DNA of 64,000 nucleotides, taken from the NCBI RefSeq assembly GCF_002754935.1, contig NZ_CP018092.1:744001-808000 (forward strand), read 5' to 3'. This document shows positions 17,129 through 24,658 of the stretch, piece by piece; the first letter of the stretch is position 1, and every line of letters starts with the position of its first letter. A model generated the notes under the pieces. That model was given only the letters and a program-made list of their open reading frames with translations. It was not told where the DNA came from and ran no database searches. This DNA comes from Thermostichus lividus PCC 6715 (lineage in GTDB: Bacteria; Cyanobacteriota; Cyanobacteriia; Thermosynechococcales; Thermosynechococcaceae). A program made the position numbers and the translations under genes.

Positions 17129-18910
17129 ATGTCCAACCAGCCGTTGAAACGTCGCACCAAAATTGTTGCCACCATTGGCCCCGCTGTGAGCCAGCCGGAT
17201 AAGCTCCGTGCCCTCATCCAAGCGGGAGCCACTACGCTTCGCCTCAACTTTTCCCACGGCACCCACGATGATCATCAGCGCAGTATTCGCCTGATTCGAC
17301 AAATTTCCTACGAACTAGGGCAACCCGTCGGTATCCTGCAAGACCTGCAAGGCCCCAAAATTCGCCTAGGCCGGTTTGAGAACGGTTCAATTTCCCTCAA
17401 GCGGGGCGATCGCTTCACCTTGACAAGTCGCATTCTCATGGGCAACCAGCAGATTAGCTCCATTACCTACCCTCCCCTTGCCCAAGAGGTTCCCGTCGGA
17501 GCAACGATTCTGCTGGATGATGGCCGAGTGGAAATGGTGGTGGAGGAAGTGGACAAAACCGCTGGGGAACTGCACTGCCGAGTGGTTGTGGGGGGGCCGC
17601 TGTCCAATTCTAAGGGAGTGAATTTTCCGGGGGTTTATCTCTCAATTAAGGCACTCACAGAAAAAGATCGCGATGACCTCATGTTTGGTCTGAATCAGGG
17701 GGTGGACTGGGTTGCCCTCAGTTTTGTCCGCAACCCCCAAGATGTGCTGGAAATTAAGGAGTTGATTGCTAATCAGGGTAAGCAGGTGCCCGTCATTGCC
17801 AAAATTGAAAAGCACGAAGCCATTGAGCAAATGGATGCCATTCTTTCGTTGTGCGATGGCGTGATGGTGGCGCGAGGCGATTTGGGGGTCGAACTGCCGG
17901 CGGAGGAGGTGCCCATCCTGCAAAAACGCCTGATTGCCGCTGCCAACCGCCTAGGAATTCCGGTGATTACGGCCACCCAAATGCTCGATAGCATGGTGAA
18001 AAGCCCCCGCCCTACCCGTGCTGAAATTTCTGATGTTGCCAATGCTATCCTTGACGGCACTGACGCGGTGATGCTCTCTAACGAAACCGCCATGGGGGAG
18101 TACCCTGTAGAAGCGGTGAAAATGATGGCCACCATTGCCGCCCGTATTGATAACCAGCCCCAACTGCGCCAACCCAGCACTGATCCGTTAGGGGGGCGAT
18201 CGATTCCCAATGCCATTAGTCAAGCGGTGGGGCAGGTGGCCGCTCAACTCCACGCCAAGGCCATTATTACCCAAACCAAAAGTGGGGCAACGGCCCGCAA
18301 TGTCTCGAAATTTCGACCCCAGATCCCCATTTTGGCCGCCACTCCCCATATTGAGGTGGCGCGACGACTACAGTTGGTATGGGGGGTAGAACCCCTGCTG
18401 ACCTTGGATCATCCCTCGATGCGGCAGTCCTTTCAAGCCGCCATTAATGCCGCTCAAGAACGGGGATTACTGGCGGAAGGAGACTTAGTGGTGATGACCG
18501 CTGGCACGCTGCAAGGGGTCTCCGGTTCTACAGACATGATTAAGGTGGAATTGGTGACCTCAGTGATGGGCCGTGGCTGTGGCATTGGCCATGGGTCGGT
18601 GAGTGGGCCAGCGCGGGTGGTGCACGATGGTAGCCCTGTGCGTACCTTTAATAGTGGCGAAATTCTGGTGGCACCCCGCACGAGTGCCGATTTAGTGGAG
18701 GCCATCCGCAAGGCGGCGGGGATTATTACCGAGGACGACAGCCTCACCAGCCATGCCGCCGTCCTTGGGTTGCGCTTGGGCATTCCCGTGATTGTGGGGG
18801 TGAAAAATGCCACCCAGTTGATTCGCGAGGGCACAATTTTGACCATGGATGTCGAGCGCGGTCTCGTCTATTCAGGGGCAGTTGGCATAACCCAGCGATC
18901 GCCAGAGTAG
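17129..18910 (+). CDS. pyk: Pyruvate kinase with C-terminal PEP-utiliser domain
   Basis: 593 residues. The first roughly 470 form a normal pyruvate kinase (KIVATIGPA; substrate site motif region VIAKIEKHEAIEQMDAIL; GDLGVELPAEEVP). It converts PEP and ADP to pyruvate and ATP. The extra C-terminal roughly 100 residues are a phosphohistidine-type swivel domain (GIITEDDSLTSHAAVLGLRL), as in several bacterial and cyanobacterial pyruvate kinases; Ser-His replaces the Cys-His of ppsA. ATG 17129 is preferred; GTG 17123 is also in frame. A 219-bp gap upstream shows nothing notable. Confidence 0.95.
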   Translation: MSNQPLKRRTKIVATIGPAVSQPDKLRALIQAGATTLRLNFSHGTHDDHQRSIRLIRQISYELGQPVGILQDLQGPKIRLGRFENGSISLKRGDRFTLTSRILMGNQQISSITYPPLAQEVPVGATILLDDGRVEMVVEEVDKTAGELHCRVVVGGPLSNSKGVNFPGVYLSIKALTEKDRDDLMFGLNQGVDWVALSFVRNPQDVLEIKELIANQGKQVPVIAKIEKHEAIEQMDAILSLCDGVMVARGDLGVELPAEEVPILQKRLIAAANRLGIPVITATQMLDSMVKSPRPTRAEISDVANAILDGTDAVMLSNETAMGEYPVEAVKMMATIAARIDNQPQLRQPSTDPLGGRSIPNAISQAVGQVAAQLHAKAIITQTKSGATARNVSKFRPQIPILAATPHIEVARRLQLVWGVEPLLTLDHPSMRQSFQAAINAAQERGLLAEGDLVVMTAGTLQGVSGSTDMIKVELVTSVMGRGCGIGHGSVSGPARVVHDGSPVRTFNSGEILVAPRTSADLVEAIRKAAGIITEDDSLTSHAAVLGLRLGIPVIVGVKNATQLIREGTILTMDVERGLVYSGAVGITQRSPE

Positions 18911-18919
18911 GGGAAAGAA

Positions 18920-19873
18920 ATGCTATTTTTTCAGGCGAATACCTACCTGACGGAGCTGGTAACCCGCACGCTGCAAGCCACATGGCAGCAGTTTCCATGG
19001 CTAGGGCAGCAAGATATTGCCCTCACCCTACTGGTGTATCCACCGCCCATTCCGGTAAATACAGGGGGGGCCTTAACCGCCGCAGAGTTTTGGCAATACA
19101 CTGTCCCCGGCGCCAATTATCGCGGGGATGTGCCCTTTTACCCGGCCAGCATTGTCAAACTCTTTTACTTAGTGGCCTGCTATGAATGGCTACACAATGG
19201 AATGCTCAAGCCCGACCCAGAGCTAGAGCGAGCCATGCGAGATATGATTGTGGACTCTAGCAATGATGCAACGGGGCTGGTGGTGGATATGTTGAGCGGC
19301 ACCACCAGTGGCCCGTGCTTGCCGCCAGAACCCTTTCGGACGTGGCAGTATCAGCGCAATATTGTCAATCGTTACTTTCAGTCCTTAGGGTGGCCAGAAT
19401 TGGCGGCCATTAACGTCAATCAAAAAACCTGGTGTGATGGCCCCTATGGGCGCGAACAGGACTTTGTCGGCAGCGATCGCCAGAATCGGAATCGCCTCAC
19501 CACCGATGCAACGGCGAAGCTACTCCACAGTATTGTTGGGGGGGTGGCAGTGTCTGGGGCAGCCAGCCAAGCCATGCTGGCATTGATGCAGCGCTCCTTA
19601 GACCCAGAGGCACTCGCTGCAGATCCTGAAAACCAAGTGCAGGGCTTTTTGGGAGAAGGGTTACCTCAGGGAGCCACGCTGTGGTCAAAGGCCGGGTTAA
19701 CCAGTTGGGTGCGCCATGATGCTGCCTACATTGAACTGCCGGGGCAGTGCCCTTACACCTTAGTCGTGTTTATCGACCACCGGAGTGCCAGCACAAATAC
19801 TGAGGTGTTACCCTTCATCTCCCGTCATATTGCTGCGGGTATTCCTTCCTTAGAGGGCACCGGAGTACTGTAG
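18920..19873 (+). CDS. Class A beta-lactamase-like serine hydrolase
   Basis: 317 residues with the penicillin-recognising fold: SxxK as SIVK (Ser77, Lys80), SxN-like SSND (around 113-116) and a KTG-type triad LWSKAG near residue 255. No signal peptide or membrane segment is evident, so a cytoplasmic location or unusual export is possible. Homologues in cyanobacteria are annotated as serine hydrolases; resistance activity is not implied. ATG 18920 has GGGGAAAG upstream. Its 3' end overlaps the convergent psaK gene by 24 nt. Confidence 0.8.
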   Translation: MLFFQANTYLTELVTRTLQATWQQFPWLGQQDIALTLLVYPPPIPVNTGGALTAAEFWQYTVPGANYRGDVPFYPASIVKLFYLVACYEWLHNGMLKPDPELERAMRDMIVDSSNDATGLVVDMLSGTTSGPCLPPEPFRTWQYQRNIVNRYFQSLGWPELAAINVNQKTWCDGPYGREQDFVGSDRQNRNRLTTDATAKLLHSIVGGVAVSGAASQAMLALMQRSLDPEALAADPENQVQGFLGEGLPQGATLWSKAGLTSWVRHDAAYIELPGQCPYTLVVFIDHRSASTNTEVLPFISRHIAAGIPSLEGTGVL

Positions 19874-20101
19874 GCCACTGACCACACCGGCGGCCAACAG
19901 GTGACCAAAGCTAGTGGTGGCCAATAGTTCTGGCAGCCCAAAGCCTTCAAACAGTGCGGGCAACGACACAGGTAAGCCGGGGCCTTTCCCCCGTGATTGA
20001 ATGGCATAGCGACCAATGGCGATCGCGAACAAGTTACACAGAATGACCACTAAGCCAACCGCAGGTGACCAAGTTGTATCGGGAAGAGTGGCTAACACCA
20101 T
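19850..20101 (-). CDS. psaK: Photosystem I subunit PsaK
   Basis: 83-residue thylakoid membrane protein at the edge of photosystem I that binds chlorophyll. The sequence MVLATLPDTTWSP, two hydrophobic helices (GLVVILCNLFAIAIG and FGHLLAAGVVSG) and the loop GLPELLATTSFGHL agree with PsaK of Thermosynechococcus as I recall it. ATG 20101 is preceded by TAGGAGG. A TATAAT hexamer on the minus strand (20146-20141) is a candidate -10. The last eight codons lie inside the 3' end of the serine hydrolase gene on the other strand. Confidence 0.96.
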   Translation of the reverse strand: MVLATLPDTTWSPAVGLVVILCNLFAIAIGRYAIQSRGKGPGLPVSLPALFEGFGLPELLATTSFGHLLAAGVVSGLQYSGAL

Positions 20102-20202
20102 TGGAACCGTTCCTCCTAAGATGAGTACAATTGCCCATGAATTATACGGAACCAGCGAACCCGCCTCGGTAATTGTTCACAAAACGGTGCATCCTGTTAC
20201 AA

Positions 20203-20874
20203 ATGTTCAATGATCTTGACGCTATCGCGGTCAAAATTTGCGGTCTCACCCGGGCAGAACAAGCGGTGGCGATCGCCCAGATGGGAGTCAGCGCCCTTGG
20301 GTTTATTTGCGTTCCCAGTTCCCCCCGCTATATTCCACCGCCCGCCATTGCGGCGATCACTCAGCAGTTGCCGGAGACGGTGTTAACGGTTGCCGTTGTG
20401 GCCAATCCAACCCTTGAAGCGCTAGACAGCCTCATCCACCGCAGCAACATCAAGGCCGTCCAACTCCATGGCCACGAGTCCCCTGCCTTTTGCCAGCAGG
20501 TGCAGCAACACTATCCCCACGTGCAGATCATTAAAGCCTTGCGGGTCAAATCCAAAGACACCCTAGAGAGCATTCCCCACTACATCCCCTATGTAACTCG
20601 GCTACTCCTAGATGCTTACCATCCCCAGCAATTGGGAGGCACAGGCACCCCCTTTGACTGGCGGTTACTGCAACACCTGAGTATTGCCTGCCCATGGTGG
20701 CTGGCCGGTGGCATCACCCCAGAAAATTGCCGCCAAGCCATTGCCCAAACCCACCCCCACGGCATCGATCTTTCTAGTGGGGTGGAGGTCAGCCCCGGAA
20801 TCAAGGACTTAGGGCGCGTGGCGGCTCTCTTAAAAGCCCTAGGGGTAGATGCAAACCCTACCCCGCACTCTTAG
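20203..20874 (+). CDS. trpF: Phosphoribosylanthranilate isomerase
   Basis: 223-residue TIM-barrel enzyme of tryptophan synthesis. VKICGLTRAEQA carries the catalytic Cys, VQLHGHES and LLLDAY the catalytic Asp region, and WLAGGITPEN and GIDLSSGVEVSPGIKD bind the phosphate. ATG 20203 gives family length; a TTG ten codons upstream is also in frame. It is divergent from psaK, sharing a roughly 100-bp promoter region, and its 3' end overlaps the DUF2993 gene on the other strand by 36 nt. Confidence 0.95.
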   Translation: MFNDLDAIAVKICGLTRAEQAVAIAQMGVSALGFICVPSSPRYIPPPAIAAITQQLPETVLTVAVVANPTLEALDSLIHRSNIKAVQLHGHESPAFCQQVQQHYPHVQIIKALRVKSKDTLESIPHYIPYVTRLLLDAYHPQQLGGTGTPFDWRLLQHLSIACPWWLAGGITPENCRQAIAQTHPHGIDLSSGVEVSPGIKDLGRVAALLKALGVDANPTPHS

Positions 20875-21597
20875 GATGCCGGCCTGAAGCGATAGCTCTT
20901 GGAGGGCAACCCCTGCTCCCAAATCAATTGTGACCGGAGGATGGACTGTGGCCTCCCCCTGCCACTGTAGGCGGTGCAGGCACAGGGTTCGCTCATCCTC
21001 TAGCCGGATGCCGGTGGTACAAATCCAAGACGCCTGCTGCTGCTGGGCAGTTTGCATCGTAAAGGCCAGATCAAGCTGCTCCGTTCCCAGGGTAACCGCA
21101 GCACTAACCATCTGCCACTCCCTGAGATTAACCCCTGCTTTTCCCAGTCCCTCGTTTTGTAGGTGCCTTAGTAGAGAGCGCAACCCCGATTGCAACAGGG
21201 GTGAGTCAACAGACCCTTGCAGATCCGCTTGGGTGACCATCAGTTCGCCCTCAACCGGCACTGGTGCTAAAAGTTTGAGGGGCTTGCCCCGCACCACTTG
21301 CCCTAAGTTGATGCGAATGTGCTCTGCCTGTACCGTCACTTGCCGCAGTAGAATACCACGATAGCTGGCCACCGTTGCACCTAAGCGCACGAAGGGCAAC
21401 TGCCCTCGCAGCAGTTGGCGATCGCCCACCCTTAGATCCATCTCTAGCCCCTCAGCCCCATCAAGTTGCGACAGCAGCCACCAGCGCAAGGCCGGCACCA
21501 GCACCCGAGGAATCAGTCCCCGATCGCCAAGCTCTGGTGCCTCAACAGTTTCAACAGCGGGGCGATCGCTCACAACACGTGGGGATATAGGCGACAT
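20839..21597 (-). CDS. DUF2993 (LmeA-like) lipid-binding-type protein
   Basis: 252 residues, with the DUF2993 pattern of amphipathic strands: GDRQLLRGQLPFVRLGA, YRGILLRQVTVQAEHIRINL, then a second half with GLRSLLRHL and LREWQMVSAAVTLGTEQLDL. The family includes mycobacterial LmeA, which binds phospholipids; cyanobacterial members are uncharacterised. No signal peptide is obvious. ATG 21597 preferred over an in-frame start 16 codons earlier. The 3' end overlaps trpF. Confidence 0.75.
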   Translation of the reverse strand: MSPISPRVVSDRPAVETVEAPELGDRGLIPRVLVPALRWWLLSQLDGAEGLEMDLRVGDRQLLRGQLPFVRLGATVASYRGILLRQVTVQAEHIRINLGQVVRGKPLKLLAPVPVEGELMVTQADLQGSVDSPLLQSGLRSLLRHLQNEGLGKAGVNLREWQMVSAAVTLGTEQLDLAFTMQTAQQQQASWICTTGIRLEDERTLCLHRLQWQGEATVHPPVTIDLGAGVALQELSLQAGILRVRGRVCIYP

Positions 21598-22007
21598 CAG
21601 GCTTAAACCCTCACACCACAGTGGGCAGTAAAAATCCCTTAACAATCTAAGGCAACATCGTCATCGTTACAAAGTGGGCTAGGCCAGATCAAAAAGTTAC
21701 CCGTAGGCCACTTTTTTTGTGGCAACAAAAGAGCCTCAACCCTTGTCAATTGAGGGCTTAGGCGATCGCTCAGTTATGAATAAAACCAGTTAATGAACCA
21801 TACCAATCCCTTGGAAAGACCCGATGCCCATTGGTTATGATGACCCTAGCAAGGGATTCGCGCCAATGTCATTGCGTCAGATTTCACTGCGACAGGTTTC
21901 GCCCCCACACCCCTCGGAACTCAATGGGCTGGGACTTATAGGGTGGATTGCGGCACCTCACTCTTCACGCAGCGCATTGACGCAAACTTGACTATTCACG
22001 TCCAAGT
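21598..22007. other. Intergenic region between DUF2993 gene and pilM, with two hairpins
   Basis: 410 bp with no gene. It contains GCCAC/GTGGC around a T7 loop (21707-21723) and AGCCTCAA/TTGAGGGCT with one bulged base (21732-21758). The two flanking genes are divergent, so this stretch should carry both promoters. No clear -35/-10 pair was found. Confidence 0.5.
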
Positions 22008-23099
22008 GTGGGTGATATTGTGTTTGGGAACTTATTTGCAAAAACAAAGCAAGGCTTGGGGATTGAACTCACCCCAGAGCGGGTCAATATTGTCCAAGTC
22101 CAGCGGCAGAAGCAGGGTCTCAAGGCGAGTGCCATTGTCTCAGTTCCCCTCAGTGAAGGTGCCATCGTTGAAGGTCGAATTATTGACACCGTAGCGGTTG
22201 CCGATGCCATTCGCCAAGGGATTGAAGACAAGCGCATTAAACAAAAAGAGGTCATTAGTGCTATCCCCATGAATGAGGCCGTCATTCGCCTGATTCGCTT
22301 GCCTGCGGAGCTACCCGACTATGAGCTACGGGAGGTGGTGCTGATGCAGGAAGCTCCCCTTTACCTCCCCTTTCCGCGGGAAGAAGCGGATGTCGATTAC
22401 CAAAAGCTCGGCAGTTCCCTTGACGAAGATGGCATTGAGCGCGTAGAAATTTTGCTGGTGGGCACCCCCCGGGATGTCACTGATGCCTACATCACCACCT
22501 TTTCCCAAGCAGGACTGCAACTCACCGCCCTTGAAGTCACCAGTTTTGCCCTCATGCGTACCCTCAGGGACTCACTGCAACAGTTTGTGGGTGAAGCCGC
22601 CGCAATTATCGATATTGGCGATGAAGGCACCGAAATTAGCATTGTCAAAGATGGCATCCCCCAGTTCAATTGCAAAGTCCCGATTGGCAAGGATCAGATG
22701 CAGGAGGCCATCAGTCGTGCCATGAATTTGCCCCCCTCCATGGGGGTTGACCTCATCGAAAACTTGACAGTGCCCCTTGAACCCATGGATGTTACAGGTG
22801 CTCTCAACCCCAGTGGTGCAGCCATCCTGCGAGTACTGACGGATTTAGCAGATGAAATTCGCCGCTCCATCGACTTTTACCTCAACCAAGGCGAAAGCCT
22901 CGAAGTGTCGCAACTGCTGCTGGCCGGACCAGGCGCGAGCATTGGCCAAATCGATGAGTTCTTTAGCCAACGGCTCAATTATTCAGCCACCGTTGTGGAT
23001 CCCATTTCCCTGTTAGGGTTGCAAACCCCAGAAGAGATCCCCTTAGAAAAACGTCCTGCCCTTGGCACAGTCATTGGCTTGAGCCTACGCGGAGCCTAA
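22008..23099 (+). CDS. pilM: Type IV pilus assembly protein PilM
   Basis: 363-residue actin-like ATPase fold protein on the cytoplasmic face of the type IV pilus machine, binding the N-terminus of PilN. LGIELTPERVNIVQVQR, AIIDIGDEGTEISIVKDG (phosphate-binding loop) and LLLAGPGASIGQIDEFF are typical. GTG 22008 is used; no clear ribosome-binding site is visible. First gene of pilMNOQ. Type IV pili give this group twitching motility, phototaxis and DNA uptake. Confidence 0.95.
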   Translation: MGDIVFGNLFAKTKQGLGIELTPERVNIVQVQRQKQGLKASAIVSVPLSEGAIVEGRIIDTVAVADAIRQGIEDKRIKQKEVISAIPMNEAVIRLIRLPAELPDYELREVVLMQEAPLYLPFPREEADVDYQKLGSSLDEDGIERVEILLVGTPRDVTDAYITTFSQAGLQLTALEVTSFALMRTLRDSLQQFVGEAAAIIDIGDEGTEISIVKDGIPQFNCKVPIGKDQMQEAISRAMNLPPSMGVDLIENLTVPLEPMDVTGALNPSGAAILRVLTDLADEIRRSIDFYLNQGESLEVSQLLLAGPGASIGQIDEFFSQRLNYSATVVDPISLLGLQTPEEIPLEKRPALGTVIGLSLRGA

Positions 23100-23115
23100 C
23101 TTCAGGAGCATCCCC

Positions 23116-23814
23116 ATGTACTCAGTCGAGATTAACCTCCTAAAAGAACGCCCCGAAATTGGTGGCATGGCCGCCGCAACGCCTGCCGCTGGGGGTGCCA
23201 GCAATGTGCCTATCATTATTGGTGGTGTGGCCGCCATCTTCTTTGTGGGGCTAGCACTTCTTGGCTCTATAGGCGCCGAAATGTGGTTGAACCAGCTCAA
23301 GGCCAAGCAGCAAAGTATCCAAGACCGCTTAGCGGCCATTTCCCCAGATCTCCAGCGCATGGATGAACTCAAGAAAGAGACCGATCGCATTCAGGCAGAA
23401 ACCAAAGCCTTGGCAACGGTGTTCAACCAAGTGAAACCGTGGTCAGCAGTGATGCGTAATATGGCCACTCAAATCCCAGCCGGACTGCAAATTACTCGTA
23501 TTACCCAAGGTGGGGAGAAGGGCAATGAGCTGACCATTGAAGGGGCGGCAGTCTCCTTTGAGGATGTCAGTGAGTTCCTCCTGCTGTTGCAAAACCGTTC
23601 CCCCTTCTTTGACGGAAGTGCTACCCAACTTGTAAAAGCAGATCGCATGGGAAAAGCAAATGAAGAGACTGCGGTAGAGGTCTCCTTCAGCATTAAAACG
23701 GCGATCGCCTCGGTTCCGGCCTCCGATCTGCTCGAAGAGCTGGCCGCCAATGGCGTGGAAGGCTTAGTGGCACGCATTCAGTTTCTCAAGGAAAAAGGAG
23801 TCGTAGAGCAATGA
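23116..23814 (+). CDS. pilN: Type IV pilus assembly protein PilN
   Basis: 232-residue bitopic inner-membrane protein. It starts MYSVEINLLKERPE, the conserved NLL motif that docks onto PilM. A membrane helix at about residues 37-60 and a periplasmic coiled coil followed by an RRM-like domain come next. AGGAG lies upstream of ATG 23116. The stop overlaps the pilO start (ATGA). Confidence 0.93.
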   Translation: MYSVEINLLKERPEIGGMAAATPAAGGASNVPIIIGGVAAIFFVGLALLGSIGAEMWLNQLKAKQQSIQDRLAAISPDLQRMDELKKETDRIQAETKALATVFNQVKPWSAVMRNMATQIPAGLQITRITQGGEKGNELTIEGAAVSFEDVSEFLLLLQNRSPFFDGSATQLVKADRMGKANEETAVEVSFSIKTAIASVPASDLLEELAANGVEGLVARIQFLKEKGVVEQ

Positions 23815-24563
23815 CCCTAACTGGTGATTTTGGTGGGCCGCCGATTCAAGACTCTGCGCCAAATTATCCCACATTGTTTGGGGTCACCCTTACCCCGGTT
23901 GTCAGTGGTATTTTAATTGCCCTTGTGGGCTTAGGGGGAGCCGTTTACCTAGCAACACTATTAATTGCTCCAAAAGCGGAGGAAGCGACTAAATTGCAGC
24001 TAGAAATTACCCAGCAGGAAAACGACCTCTCCCAGCGAGAAGTCATCCTCAAGCAGCTAAACGATGTCATCGCTTCCCTAGAACGCGCTAAAGCAGAAAA
24101 TACCGATGTCCGCTCTCTGTTTGCCACCCAAGATGCCCTGAACACCCTGCTGTTAGACATCAATCGTCTCATCCTCAACAGCGGCGCTCAGCTAAACAGC
24201 TTTGAACCGGACAGTGCAGCTTCAGGAATTGTCCAAGATGGCTCCCTTGGCCCCGAATTAAATGCCAAACTAAAACGACAGGTGACCAACGTTACCATTC
24301 AAGGTGACTTCGCGAATGTTGTTGCAGTTATGCAAAAAATTGATCAACAACAAAACTTTCTTGTAATCAATAACTTAACAATGGAGCGAGTCACCGATAA
24401 GCCTGGGGACGTCATTTGCACCTTCAAGCTCATGGCCTATGTTCCCCTGACTCCCGAGGAAATTGCTGCGTTGGCACCGCCACCTGAACAGGGGGTGAAC
24501 AGCAGCAGCAGCAAGAGCAACAACAGCAGCCACAGCAGTAGCGAATGGTATCACAGGAGGTAA
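23811..24563 (+). CDS. pilO: Type IV pilus assembly protein PilO
   Basis: 250-residue partner of PilN: a helix at about residues 28-50, a coiled coil to about residue 105, then a PilO domain. The C-terminus has a low-complexity Ser/Asn tail (SSSSKSNNSSHSSSEW) encoded by AGC-type triplets, a site prone to replication slippage, so tail length may vary between strains. Translation is coupled to pilN by a 4-nt overlap. A 95-bp gap separates it from pilQ. Confidence 0.92.
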   Translation: MTLTGDFGGPPIQDSAPNYPTLFGVTLTPVVSGILIALVGLGGAVYLATLLIAPKAEEATKLQLEITQQENDLSQREVILKQLNDVIASLERAKAENTDVRSLFATQDALNTLLLDINRLILNSGAQLNSFEPDSAASGIVQDGSLGPELNAKLKRQVTNVTIQGDFANVVAVMQKIDQQQNFLVINNLTMERVTDKPGDVICTFKLMAYVPLTPEEIAALAPPPEQGVNSSSSKSNNSSHSSSEWYHRR

Positions 24564-24658
24564 CGTACTTTTTTAGGAGTGAGTTCAACAGCGTCGGCAA
24601 AAACAAGCAGCAATAATTCTTCCAAAACTTTGGTGGCATTTGTGAGGAGTCAAGCATC

